From NCBI GenBank assembly GCA_035652235.1, contig DASREE010000015.1:6112-70111 (forward strand): a stretch of DNA of 64,000 nt, written 5' to 3'. A program made the translations under genes and the position numbers. Numbering within the stretch: position 1 is the first letter of the stretch; the number at the start of each line of letters is the position of its first letter. The notes under the pieces are model-generated. The model was not told the origin of the DNA, made no database searches, and was given only the letters and a program-made list of their open reading frames with translations. This DNA is from PALSA-612 sp035652235 (GTDB lineage Bacteria > Actinomycetota > Thermoleophilia > Gaiellales > Gaiellaceae). Positions 1-8,013 of the stretch are shown one piece after another.

Positions 1-468
1 GAGCCTGAGATCGGCCTCGTCCTGGGCGAGGGCGGCGCGATCACCGGCTACACGATCGGCAACGACGTCTCCTCGCGCGCGATCGAGGGCGAGAACCCGC
101 TCTACCTGCCGCAGGCGAAGCTGTTCGCGGGCGCGTGCGCGCTCGGGCCGGCCGTCCTCGCCGCCGAGGGCGCGCCGTCCGTGTTCGAGATCCGGCTGCG
201 CATCCTCGACGCCGGCGGCCGCGAGCGCTTCGCCGGCGAGACGTCGACCGCGCGCATGAAGCGGAGCTTCGACGAGCTCGCCGGCTGGCTCCGCCGCGAC
301 AACCCCGTCCCGCCGGGGACCGTGCTCCTCACCGGCACGGGGCTCGTGCCGCCCGACGACTTCACCCTCGAGCCGGGCCAGCGGGTGGAGATCCACGTGC
401 CCGGGATCGGCACGCTCGTCAACCCGGTCGCGCCGGCGGCCGAGCTGATGAGGGCGAGCTGGACCTGA
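1..468 (+). CDS. Fumarylacetoacetate hydrolase (FAH) family dehydratase, 5' partial
   Basis: The reading frame is open from the first base, so the N-terminus lies outside the window; about 155 C-terminal residues are present. The segment carries YTIGNDVSSR, then EGENPLYLPQAK and FAGACALGP, and ends with an LLTGTG motif, all part of the FAH fold that binds a divalent metal and a 2-oxo acid. The EGENPLYLPQAK signature is, from memory, typical of 2-keto-3-deoxy-pentonate dehydratases that yield 2-oxoglutarate semialdehyde. The next gene, 23 bases downstream, is an aldehyde dehydrogenase that could oxidise that product to 2-oxoglutarate, and an epimerase follows. FAH membership is firm; the substrate is inferred from motif and context. 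Confidence 0.85.
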   Translation, partial: EPEIGLVLGEGGAITGYTIGNDVSSRAIEGENPLYLPQAKLFAGACALGPAVLAAEGAPSVFEIRLRILDAGGRERFAGETSTARMKRSFDELAGWLRRDNPVPPGTVLLTGTGLVPPDDFTLEPGQRVEIHVPGIGTLVNPVAPAAELMRASWT

Positions 469-491
469 CGACGACGACGGAGGGAGAGCCA

Positions 492-1955
492 ATGAGCGAC
501 GTCCTGGAAGCCCCGGTCAGACCCGCGTTCGCGAACCTGGTCGCAGGGGAGTGGCGGCCGAGCGCGTCCGGCCGCACGTACGAGAAGCGCGGCCCCTGGC
601 GGCCGTCAGAGCCGATCGGCGAGTTCCCCGCCTCGGACGCGGCCGACGTCGACGCGGCGGTCGACGCCGCGGCGGCTGCCTTCCGCGACTGGTCGCGCCG
701 CCCGGCCGCGGCGCGCGGGGACGTGCTGCGCAGGGCAGCGGACGCCGTCGAGCGCCGCGTCGAGCAGATCGCGCAGGACATGACGCTCGAGATGGGGAAG
801 CCGCTCCGCGAGTCGCGGCTCGAGGCGGCGCGGATGGCGCACATCCTCCGCTTCTTCTCCGGCGAGGGCCTCCGAGACGTCGGCGTCCGCTACGAGCAGG
901 CCGCCACCGGCAGCGTCGCCTACACGCTGCGCCGACCGCTGGGCGTCGTCGCGCTGATCACGCCCTGGAACTTCCCGGCTGCCATCCCGGCGTGGAAGGC
1001 CGCGCCCGCCCTCGCCTACGGCAACACCGTGGTGCTGAAGCTGGCGCAGGAAGCGCCGCTGACCGGCCTGCACCTCGCCGCCTGCCTCGAGGAGGCAGGC
1101 CTGCCCGCGGGTGTCTGCAACGTCGTCGTCGGCCGCGGCTCGGAGGTCGGAACGCCGCTCGTCGACGACCCGCGCGTGAAGGCCGTCTCGTTCACGGGCT
1201 CCGTCGCCGTCGGCCGGCAGGTCCGCGCGCGGGCGACCGCCCGCGGCGCGCGCGTCCAGCTCGAGCTCGGAGGCCACAACCCGCTCCTCGTCATGGCGGA
1301 CGCCGACCTCGACCGGGCCGTCGAGGCGGCCTACGCGGGCGCGTTCTGGTCGGCCGGGCAGAAGTGCACGGCGACGCGGCGCATGTTCGTGCAGGAGGCC
1401 GTCTACGACGAGTTCAAGCGCCGCCTGCTCGAGCGGATTGGGCGCGGCGCCGTCGGCGACCCCTTCGACCCGCGAACGGAGGTGGGACCGATCGTGAACG
1501 AGGCGCAGCTCGCCGAGGTGCTCGCGGGGATCGACAGGGGCCGCGCCGACGGCGGCACCGTGCTCGCGGGCGGAGGCCGCGTGCACGACGAGGCCTACCT
1601 CGTCGCGCCGACGCTGTTCGAGGACCTCGGCGACGACGCCTTCCTGTCCTGCCAGGAGGTGTTCGGGCCCGTCGCGACCCTCTACCGCTTCGAGTCGCTG
1701 GACGAGGCGCTCGAGCGCGCGAACGCGGTCGAGTACGGGCTCTCCGCCTCCATCTTCACCTCCAGCCTCGCCTCGGCGCGGACGTTCGTGCAGGAAATCG
1801 AGGCGGGCATCGTCCGCGTCAACGGGCAGACGGCAGGCGCCGACGTGCACGTTCCCTTCGGGGGCATCAAGAGCTCGGGCTTCGGGCCGCACGAGCAGGG
1901 CCGCGCCGCGATCGAGTTCTACACCGAGGTCGTCACGGTGTACGAGGACGTGTGA
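492..1955 (+). CDS. NAD(P)-dependent aldehyde dehydrogenase
   Basis: This is a 487-residue enzyme of the aldehyde dehydrogenase superfamily, near the usual family length. The start is the ATG preceded by AGGGAGAG. Visible motifs are the nucleotide-binding ALITPWNFP segment, FTGS, the general base Glu258 in LELGG, and the catalytic Cys292 in SAGQKCTATR. The tail VPFGGIKSSGFGPHEQG is typical of the family. It lies between a likely 2-keto-3-deoxy-pentonate dehydratase and a sugar epimerase, so 2-oxoglutarate semialdehyde dehydrogenase in a Weimberg-type pentose route is the favoured role. Succinate semialdehyde or another aldehyde cannot be excluded. The frame stays open upstream, but the ATG with its ribosome binding site fits the homologous N-terminus. 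Confidence 0.93.
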   Translation: MSDVLEAPVRPAFANLVAGEWRPSASGRTYEKRGPWRPSEPIGEFPASDAADVDAAVDAAAAAFRDWSRRPAAARGDVLRRAADAVERRVEQIAQDMTLEMGKPLRESRLEAARMAHILRFFSGEGLRDVGVRYEQAATGSVAYTLRRPLGVVALITPWNFPAAIPAWKAAPALAYGNTVVLKLAQEAPLTGLHLAACLEEAGLPAGVCNVVVGRGSEVGTPLVDDPRVKAVSFTGSVAVGRQVRARATARGARVQLELGGHNPLLVMADADLDRAVEAAYAGAFWSAGQKCTATRRMFVQEAVYDEFKRRLLERIGRGAVGDPFDPRTEVGPIVNEAQLAEVLAGIDRGRADGGTVLAGGGRVHDEAYLVAPTLFEDLGDDAFLSCQEVFGPVATLYRFESLDEALERANAVEYGLSASIFTSSLASARTFVQEIEAGIVRVNGQTAGADVHVPFGGIKSSGFGPHEQGRAAIEFYTEVVTVYEDV

Positions 1956-2860
1956 GCGTCGAGCGCTTCCTCGTCACCGGCGCCCTCGGCTGCATCGGCG
2001 CGTGGGCGGCGACGCTGCTCGTCCGCGAGGGCACAGACGTCGTCGCCTACGACCTCGGCGAGGACGACCACCGCCTCCGCGTCGTCGCCTCGCCGGAGGA
2101 GATCGCCGCGATCACGTTCGTCCGCGGCGACGTGACGAGCCTCGACCAGCTCCTGGACACGCTCGCGGCGCACGAGATCACGCACGTCCTGCACCTCGCG
2201 GCGCTGCAGCTCCCCTTCGTCCGCGCCGACCCGCCGCTCGGCGCCCGGGTCAACGTCGTCGGCACCGTCAACGTCTTCGAGGCGGCCAAGCGCCACGGCC
2301 TCGCCACGCCGGTTGCCTACGCGAGCACGGCGGCCGTCTACGACGAGCACGGCGCGCACGCGCCCCGCTCGCTCTACGGCGTGTTCAAGCAGGCGAACGA
2401 GGGCACCGCCCGTGTCTACTGGGCGGACGACGGGGTCGCGAGCGTCGGTATCCGCCCCTACACCGTCTTCGGCCCCGCGCGCGACCAGGGCCTCACCTCG
2501 GCGCCGACGACGGCCATGCAGGCCGCGGCGAGGGGCGAGCCGTACCGCATTCCCTTCGGCGGGCGCACCGAGCTCCACTACGCGCCGGACGTGGCACGCG
2601 GCTTCGTCGCCGCCGCCCGCTCCGGACGGGAGGGCGCCTCCGTGTTCGACTTCCCCGGCAGGTCGGTGTCGATGGCGGAGGTGATCGCCGCGATCGAGGC
2701 GGCCGTCCCCGAGGCCGCCGGCCTCGTCACGTTCGACGACGTACCGCTGCCCTTCCCACCGGAGCTCCCGGGCGAGCGCCTGGACGCGCAGGTGACGCCG
2801 TTCGAGACCGCGGTCCGCGAGACGATTGACCGCTTCCGCGACGCCGATCGGCGCAGGTGA
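1952..2860 (+). CDS. NAD-dependent epimerase/dehydratase (extended SDR)
   Basis: A 302-residue Rossmann enzyme starting at a GTG that overlaps the aldehyde dehydrogenase stop (GTGA), so the two are translationally coupled. VTGALGCIG near residue 7 is the GxxGxxG dinucleotide motif. The active-site Tyr-x-x-x-Lys is in SLYGVFKQ, and IRPYTVFGPARDQG follows as in UDP-sugar epimerases and related uronate or aldonate dehydrogenases. Being last in a sugar-acid operon, it may oxidise or epimerise the starting sugar. The family is secure; the substrate is not readable from sequence. Confidence 0.88.
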   Translation: MSVERFLVTGALGCIGAWAATLLVREGTDVVAYDLGEDDHRLRVVASPEEIAAITFVRGDVTSLDQLLDTLAAHEITHVLHLAALQLPFVRADPPLGARVNVVGTVNVFEAAKRHGLATPVAYASTAAVYDEHGAHAPRSLYGVFKQANEGTARVYWADDGVASVGIRPYTVFGPARDQGLTSAPTTAMQAAARGEPYRIPFGGRTELHYAPDVARGFVAAARSGREGASVFDFPGRSVSMAEVIAAIEAAVPEAAGLVTFDDVPLPFPPELPGERLDAQVTPFETAVRETIDRFRDADRRR

Positions 2861-3163
2861 CGCGCGGCCGACCGGCCTCCGCGGCGTCCTCGCCCCCTGG
2901 GGGCGCACGTCGCCCGCGCCCACCGCCGGCTGAGCGAGCGCCAGCTCTCTGACGCCGCTTGCCCGTAGGCGGCGCCGGGGCGCTGGCAGCCGCTCGTCGC
3001 CGCGGGCGCCGTCGCCCGCGTGCTCGCCCGGCGGAGCTCGTTCGTCGTGCTCGCGCTCGGACGCGCGCTCGAGCTCGCCGCCGCCGAGCTCCTCTCCCAC
3101 GCTGAAGCAACGCTTAACGTCCTCTCCCCTCGCCCCTAACGGCGCCCGCGTATACGCATCGGG
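2861..3163. other. Intergenic region, no supported gene
   Basis: These 303 bases separate the sugar operon from the esterase. One + frame encodes a short alanine- and leucine-rich stretch ending about 3138 that could be the tail of a decayed gene, but it has no recognisable motif and no start signal. A TATACGCAT stretch at 3151-3159 may contribute to the esterase promoter. Nothing else is recognised. Confidence 0.4.
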
Positions 3164-4045
3164 GTGAGGGTCTCCGCTGCGTCGCTCGTCTTCGCAGGCC
3201 TGCTCGCCGGGTTGCCGGCGGCGGCGCCGTCGCGAGCGCCCGTGCCCGGGTTCGCCCGCGTCCAGGTGGGACCCGCCGGCGGCACCGTCTGGAAGGGCAC
3301 CGTCCCCGGCGAGAGCGCCGGCGCGCGCGGCCGTCCCACCTTCGTCTACCTCCCGCCCGGCTACTCGCCCTCCAGGCGCTACCCGGTCGCGTACCTCCTG
3401 CACGGCATGCCGGGCGGCCCGACGAGCTACGTGTACTCGCTCCACCTGGCCGAGCGCGCGGACGCGCTCATCGCCTCCGGGCGCACGCGTCCGTTCATCG
3501 CCGTCTGCCCACCCGCCGGTACGCACCACGGCTACTACTCGGGCGAGTGGGCCGGCGTCTGGGAGGACTACCTCGTCCGCCGCGTCGTGCCGTGGGTCGA
3601 CACCAACCTGCCGACGGTCGCCTCCGCCGCCGGGCGCGTGCTCGCAGGCCTGTCCGCGGGCGGCTTCGGCGCGGTCTCGATCGGCCTGCGCCACCTGGGG
3701 GTGTTCGGCGTGCTCGAGTCGTGGAGCGGGTACTTCCATCCGTTCGCGGACGGCCCGCTCGCGCACGCGGACCGGGCCGTGCTCGACCGGCACGACCCGA
3801 CGCTCCTCGTGCGCAGGAAGGCGGCGGCGGTGCGTCGCCTCGGCGTCCGCTTCGAGCTCTCGACGGGCGTCGCCCACGGCGCGATCACGCCTGCGCTGAC
3901 GGCGGCGTTCGCGCGCGAGCTCGCCTCGTTCGGCCTGCCCGTCGCCGTCTGGCACGTGCCGGCGAGCGTGCGCACGCCGGACTACGGCGACCAGCTGACC
4001 CACGGCCTCGCCTTCGCCTTCGCCCCTCCCGCGCACGCCGGCTGA
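3164..4045 (+). CDS. Secreted alpha/beta-hydrolase (esterase D/antigen 85-like)
   Basis: A 293-residue protein from a GTG start with an N-terminal hydrophobic signal (VFAGLLAGLPAAAPSRA), implying export. The mature part reads as a putative-esterase domain: FVYLPPGYSP, VAYLLHGMPGGP (oxyanion region) and the nucleophile elbow GLSAGGFGA, whose Ser lies near residue 164. A C-terminal DQLTHGLAF provides a plausible catalytic His. The family includes antigen 85 mycolyltransferases and S-formylglutathione hydrolase-like esterases. No lipobox is present. It stands alone between two operons; the substrate is unknown. Confidence 0.85.
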   Translation: MRVSAASLVFAGLLAGLPAAAPSRAPVPGFARVQVGPAGGTVWKGTVPGESAGARGRPTFVYLPPGYSPSRRYPVAYLLHGMPGGPTSYVYSLHLAERADALIASGRTRPFIAVCPPAGTHHGYYSGEWAGVWEDYLVRRVVPWVDTNLPTVASAAGRVLAGLSAGGFGAVSIGLRHLGVFGVLESWSGYFHPFADGPLAHADRAVLDRHDPTLLVRRKAAAVRRLGVRFELSTGVAHGAITPALTAAFARELASFGLPVAVWHVPASVRTPDYGDQLTHGLAFAFAPPAHAG

Positions 4046-4241
4046 CCTCGACGCCCGGCTGCCCCGAGAAGGCCCTCCATCCCACGTCACAGACTGCTTC
4101 CGTGGCAGGACGCGCCTCGTCAGGGGCATGTTCGGCCGCCCGCGGCGCGCGGCCGGGAGTCGCCTCGGCTCGCAGGCTCGACGTCCCCGGAAGCCCGGCG
4201 AGGCTCCTCTCGAACCCGGCGGCCCTGCGAGCGAAGCGGCG

Positions 4242-4274
4242 TATAGTTGCGTCGCGGCCCAACGAGGGGCCGCG
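4242..4274 (+). promoter_or_regulatory. Putative promoter and 5' hairpin of the TPP enzyme gene
   Basis: A TATAGT hexamer at 4242-4247 is a good -10. Six bases downstream begins a perfect 8-bp stem, CGCGGCCC (4253-4260), six-base loop, GGGCCGCG (4267-4274). If transcription starts about 4253 the mRNA would begin with this hairpin, followed by GGGAGG and the ATG at 4299. Such 5'-terminal hairpins often stabilise mRNA; that role is inferred. Confidence 0.5.
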
Positions 4275-4298
4275 AGACGACAACTGGGGGAGGCAACG

Positions 4299-6077
4299 AT
4301 GGCGGAAATCCGCGGCTGTGACCTCGTCGTCGACTACCTGATCAAGGAGAAGGTGCCGTACCTCTTCGGCTACGCCGGGCACGGCGCCGTGGGGCTGCTC
4401 GACGGCGTCTACAACCGCTCCGACGAGATCAAGATCATCTTCCCGCGCATCGAGTCGGCTGCCGGCTACATGGCCGACGCGTACTTCCGCGCTTCGGGGC
4501 AGGTGATCCCCGTGTACACCTCGACCGGCCCTGGCCCGATGCTGCTCACGGTCGCGATGGGCAACGCGTTCTACGACTCGTCCGCGTTCATCGCCATCAC
4601 CGGACAGGTCGCGACGAACCAGTACGACTCGGGGGCGCTGCAGGAGGAGTACCGCCACCACCAGGCGGACTTCCCGTCGCTGGCGAAGGTGATCACGAAG
4701 CGGAGCTTCCAGGCGCACTCGGTCGAGGACCTGTCCAAGTTCCTGCCGAAGGCGTTCAAGCTCGCCCGCACCGGCCGCCCGGGCCCAGTCCACATCGACG
4801 TTCCCTACGACCTGTGGATCCGCACGGGCGACGTCGAGGTGCCCGAGCCGGAGGAGCGCTCGCTGCAGCTGAACTGGCGCACACCCGGCTCGCCTGAGGC
4901 GGTGGCGAAGGCGTACGAGCTGCTGACGAAGGCGAAGCGGCCGCTCGTCCTGGCGGGCGGCGGCGTCGTCGCCTCGGACGCGACCGCCGAGCTCCGTGCC
5001 TTCGCCGAGCACGTGAACGTGCCCGTCTACTCGACGTTCATGGGCAAGGGCGTGCTGTCCGCGAACGACCCGCTCTACCTCGGCATCGCCGGCTGCTGGG
5101 GCGAGTACCCGGCCCAGGAGGCGGCGCGCAACGCCGACGTGATCCTCGCCATCGGCGCCCGCTTCTCCGACATCCACTGCTCGTCCTGGGTGCCCGGCTA
5201 CACGTACAACATCCCGCCGACGAAGCTGATCCACGTCGACATCGACCCGACCGAGATCGGCCGCAACTACCCGACCGAGCTCGGCATCGTCGGCGACGCC
5301 CGCGAGGTGCTGAAGCAGCTGCTCGAGCTCGCGAGCCGCAGCCCGAAGCGCGAGCGGACGTCCTGGCACGACGACGTCGACGCGTGGAAGCTCGAGTGGC
5401 AGAACTTCATCGGGCCGGAGATGGCGTCCGAGGCGACGCCGATCGACCCGCGGCGCGTGGTCGGCGAGCTGCGCAAGGCAGCGCCCGACAACACGCTCAT
5501 GATCACCGACACGGGCAACCACCAGACGTGGGTCGAGCAGTACTGGGCAGCCTACGAGCCGCGCAGCGTGTTCACGCCCGGCGGCTTCGCAGGGATGGGC
5601 TTCGGCACGTGCGGCGTCCTCGGCGTCAAGCTGGCGCGGCCCGACCGGCCGGCCGTCTGCGTGACGAGCGACGGCAGCTTCATGATGTTCCCCGGCGCGG
5701 TCGCCACCGCCGTCGAGCACGACCTCCCGGTCGTCTGGGTCGTCTTCAACAACTACACGATCGGCGTCATCCGCGACCTGCAGCGCTTCTACATGGACAA
5801 CCGCGAGATCGGCACCAGCTTCATGAAGCACGCGACCGGCGAGCTGTGGAATCCGGACTTCGCCAAGCTGGCCGAGGCGATGGGAGCCGGGTCGATCTCG
5901 GTCGAGCAGCCGGGCGACCTCGCAGACGCGTTCGACACCGCCTTCAAGGCGGGGAAGCCGTTCCTCGTCGACGTGAAGGTGAACCGCGACACGGCGGTGC
6001 CGCTGATCGGGACGTGGCAGTTCCCGCCGATCGTGCAGGCCGAGCCGACCTTCGGAAAGCGGCTGGTGATCACGTAG
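4299..6077 (+). CDS. Thiamine-diphosphate-dependent enzyme, acetolactate synthase-like
   Basis: A 592-residue protein with the three-domain layout of the acetohydroxyacid synthase family. The Pyr domain has GYAGHGAVGLLDG and the cofactor-activating Glu52 in RIESAAGYM. The central domain runs from about 190 to 340. The C-terminal PP domain holds VTSDGSFMMFPGAVATA and FNNYTIG, which is the diphosphate-binding SDG...NN motif (SDG in place of the usual GDG). The start is the ATG behind GGGAGG, although the frame is open further upstream. No small regulatory subunit lies nearby, so sulfoacetaldehyde acetyltransferase, glyoxylate carboligase-like or another 2-oxo acid ligase or decarboxylase is as likely as true acetolactate synthase. 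Confidence 0.88.
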   Translation: MAEIRGCDLVVDYLIKEKVPYLFGYAGHGAVGLLDGVYNRSDEIKIIFPRIESAAGYMADAYFRASGQVIPVYTSTGPGPMLLTVAMGNAFYDSSAFIAITGQVATNQYDSGALQEEYRHHQADFPSLAKVITKRSFQAHSVEDLSKFLPKAFKLARTGRPGPVHIDVPYDLWIRTGDVEVPEPEERSLQLNWRTPGSPEAVAKAYELLTKAKRPLVLAGGGVVASDATAELRAFAEHVNVPVYSTFMGKGVLSANDPLYLGIAGCWGEYPAQEAARNADVILAIGARFSDIHCSSWVPGYTYNIPPTKLIHVDIDPTEIGRNYPTELGIVGDAREVLKQLLELASRSPKRERTSWHDDVDAWKLEWQNFIGPEMASEATPIDPRRVVGELRKAAPDNTLMITDTGNHQTWVEQYWAAYEPRSVFTPGGFAGMGFGTCGVLGVKLARPDRPAVCVTSDGSFMMFPGAVATAVEHDLPVVWVVFNNYTIGVIRDLQRFYMDNREIGTSFMKHATGELWNPDFAKLAEAMGAGSISVEQPGDLADAFDTAFKAGKPFLVDVKVNRDTAVPLIGTWQFPPIVQAEPTFGKRLVIT

Positions 6078-6110
6078 CGACGTGAGCCTCCCGTAGCGAC
6101 GTGAGCCTCC
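6073..6110. repeat. Perfect 19-bp tandem duplication across a gene boundary
   Basis: CGTAGCGACGTGAGCCTCC occurs twice in direct tandem at 6073-6091 and 6092-6110. The first copy contains the TAG stop of the TPP enzyme; the second contains the GTG start of the chelatase gene. The first copy also holds a GTG (6082), but its frame ends after four codons at the TAG in the second copy. Confidence 0.95.
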
Positions 6111-7153
6111 GCTTCTACCCGTTCAGCGCGATCGTCGAGCAGGAGCGCCTCAAGCAGGCGCTCCTGCTCAACGCGGTCAACCCGGCGGTCGGCGGCGTCC
6201 TCGTCGTCGGCCCGAGCGGGACCGGCAAGTCGACGGCCGTGCGCGGCCTGGCCGAACTCCTGCCCGAGATCGAGGTGGTCGCCGACTGCCCGTACTCCTG
6301 CGACCCGGGCGATCCCTGCCCCGCCTGCCGGGAACGCGGCGACCTGCCCCGGGCACGGCGGCGCAGGCGCATCGTCACGCTCCCGCTGAACGCGACCGAG
6401 GACCGCGTGTCGGGCACGGTCGACATCGCGCGGGCGCTGCGCGAGGGCGAGCGGGCCCTCGAGCCCGGGCTGCTCGCCGAGGCGAACCGCGGCATCCTCT
6501 ACGTGGACGAGATCAACCTGCTCGACGACCACCTGACGGACGTGCTGCTCGACGCGGCCGCCCTCGGCGTGAACGTCGTCGAGCGCGAGGGCGTGTCCGT
6601 CTCGCACCCGGCCCGCTTCATCCTCGTCGGCACGATGAACGAGGAGGAGGGCGAGCTGCGCCCGCAGATCGCCGACCGGATCGGGCTCCGCGTGGAGGTG
6701 GAGGCGGTGTCCGACCCGGAGGCCCGCGCGGAGATCATGCGCCGGCGCGAGGCGTTCACCGCCGACCCGGAGGGGTTCCTGGCCGAGTACGCAGCCGCGC
6801 AGGCCGAGCTGGCAAGGGAGCTCGCGACCGCCGAGCGGCTCCTCCCCGAGGTGCGGCTCCCCGACCACCTGTACGCCGCGGTCGCGCAGCTCGTCGTCAA
6901 GGCGGGCGTCTCCAGCCACCGCGCCGACGTCACCATCCTCGAGTGCGCGAAGGCGACGGCGGCGCTGGCCGGGCGCACGCAGGCGGGGCCGGACGACGTC
7001 GTCTCGGCGGCCGGCCTGGCGCTCGGCCACCGGCTTCCGGCCGACCCGTTCGCGCCGCCGCCGAGCCTCGAGCCGCACATCGTGCGCCGCCTGCTCGACG
7101 AGGCAGTGGAGCTCGAGCGCTCAAAAAAAGCCGCGGCGAACCCGGTGAGGTAG
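6101..7153 (+). CDS. chlI: Chelatase AAA+ ATPase small subunit (ChlI/BchI-like), zero-frame product
   Basis: The zero-frame product is 350 residues, close to a free-standing ChlI. Visible are Walker A GPSGTGKST near residue 38, Walker B ILYVDEINLL near 130, and the chelatase-type FILVGTMNEEEGELRPQIADRIG segment with its arginine finger region. ChlI forms AAA+ hexamers that drive metal insertion into tetrapyrroles with ChlD and a large ChlH or CobN subunit. The last codons read TCA AAA AAA GCC and stop at TAG 7151-7153. The same mRNA can be read past this stop by a -1 shift into a VWA domain. No chlorophyll genes are in the window, so cobalt chelation for B12 is the likelier pathway. Confidence 0.9.
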   Translation: MSLRFYPFSAIVEQERLKQALLLNAVNPAVGGVLVVGPSGTGKSTAVRGLAELLPEIEVVADCPYSCDPGDPCPACRERGDLPRARRRRRIVTLPLNATEDRVSGTVDIARALREGERALEPGLLAEANRGILYVDEINLLDDHLTDVLLDAAALGVNVVEREGVSVSHPARFILVGTMNEEEGELRPQIADRIGLRVEVEAVSDPEARAEIMRRREAFTADPEGFLAEYAAAQAELARELATAERLLPEVRLPDHLYAAVAQLVVKAGVSSHRADVTILECAKATAALAGRTQAGPDDVVSAAGLALGHRLPADPFAPPPSLEPHIVRRLLDEAVELERSKKAAANPVR

Positions 7154-8013
7154 GCCTCGAGCTCGAGGCGGAGCCGACGGGTGCCCCGGGAATCGAGCGG
7201 CTGGAGATCCGCGAGGCGCACGTGTTCGGGCACGAGCTGCGCCGGGACGGCACCGAGCGGACGCGGCCCGGGCGGCGGGCGCGCTCGCTCGCGAGCCACC
7301 GCAAGGGCAAGTACTCGCGGCACCGGCTGGACGTCCGCGGCCCGGCGGACGTCGCCGTCGACGCCACCCTGCGCGCGGCGGCCGTGCGCGTCCGACGGGC
7401 GCCGATCCGCGTCCGCTCGGACGACCTGCGCCGGAAGGTGCGCGAGCACCGTTCCCCGTTCGCCGTCTGCTTCGTGGTCGACAACTCCTGGTCGGTGCAC
7501 GCCGAGCGGATGGTCGAGAAGGTGAAAGGCGTCGTCTTCCGGCTGCTCGAGGACGCGACCGGGCGCGGCGACAAGGTGGCGCTCGTCGCCTTCCGCGGGG
7601 GCGTGCCGGAGGCGACGGTGGCGCTGCCCTTCACGTCCAGCCTGGCGGCGGCGACGAGGAGGCTGAAGCGGGTGCCGCTGAGCGGTCAGACGCCGCTGGC
7701 CGACGCGCTCAGACGAGCGCGCATCCTGCTCCGCCAGGAGCTGTCGAAGCACCCGAACGCGGTCCCGCTCGTCGTCGTCGTCACGGACGGCGAGCCGACC
7801 GTGCCGCTGCGGGCCGGCTCGAGCGCGACGGCCGACACGCTCGCCGAGGGGCGCGCGCTGCGCCGCGCCCGCATCCGCTGCGTCGTCGTCGACACCTCCG
7901 ACGGCGAGCGCACCTGCACGCACGAGCTTGCGCACGTGAGCGGCGGCGCCCGCGTCACGCTGGCGGCGCTGTCGCCCGAGCTCCTGCTCGCGGCCGCGGA
8001 GGCGAGCGTTTGA
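6101..8013 (+). CDS. chlD: Chelatase medium subunit (ChlD-like) made by -1 frameshift: AAA+ plus VWA domain
   Basis: Reading frame 0 from 6101 to the A7 run at 7123-7129 and then the -1 frame to the TGA at 8011-8013 gives one continuous protein of about 637 residues, the usual size of a ChlD. The downstream part has the linker and RTRPGRRARSLASHRKGKYSRHRL, then a VWA domain with an intact MIDAS: DNSWS, the Thr of SGQTPLADAL, and VVTDGEPT. There is no good start for the VWA part alone: the first in-frame GTG (7222) lacks a ribosome binding site and would cut off the linker. Programmed frameshifting in chlD that yields both subunits has been described in the literature; this locus fits it. An assembly or sequencing error in the A-run is the main alternative. 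Confidence 0.8.
7108..7169 (+). promoter_or_regulatory. Programmed -1 frameshift signal: SD-like element, slippery A7, downstream stem
   Basis: The slippery run A AAA AAA G occupies 7123-7130, with zero-frame codons TCA AAA AAA and -1 codons CTC AAA AAA AGC. A GGAG at 7108-7111 lies 11 bases upstream, the usual spacing for an internal Shine-Dalgarno that stimulates -1 slippage (as in dnaX). Right after the zero-frame TAG is a perfect 16-bp palindrome, GCCTCGAGCTCGAGGC (7154-7169), able to form a stem. ACCCG at 7140 and CGGGT near 7178 could extend it. The stem starts about 24 bases after the slip site, further than in classic cases. Confidence 0.7.

Noticed and set aside
7222..8013. Independent start of the VWA protein at GTG 7222 or CTG 7201
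   Set aside because: No ribosome binding site, and the linker between A-run and this point would be lost; the continuous -1 frame explains the sequence better.
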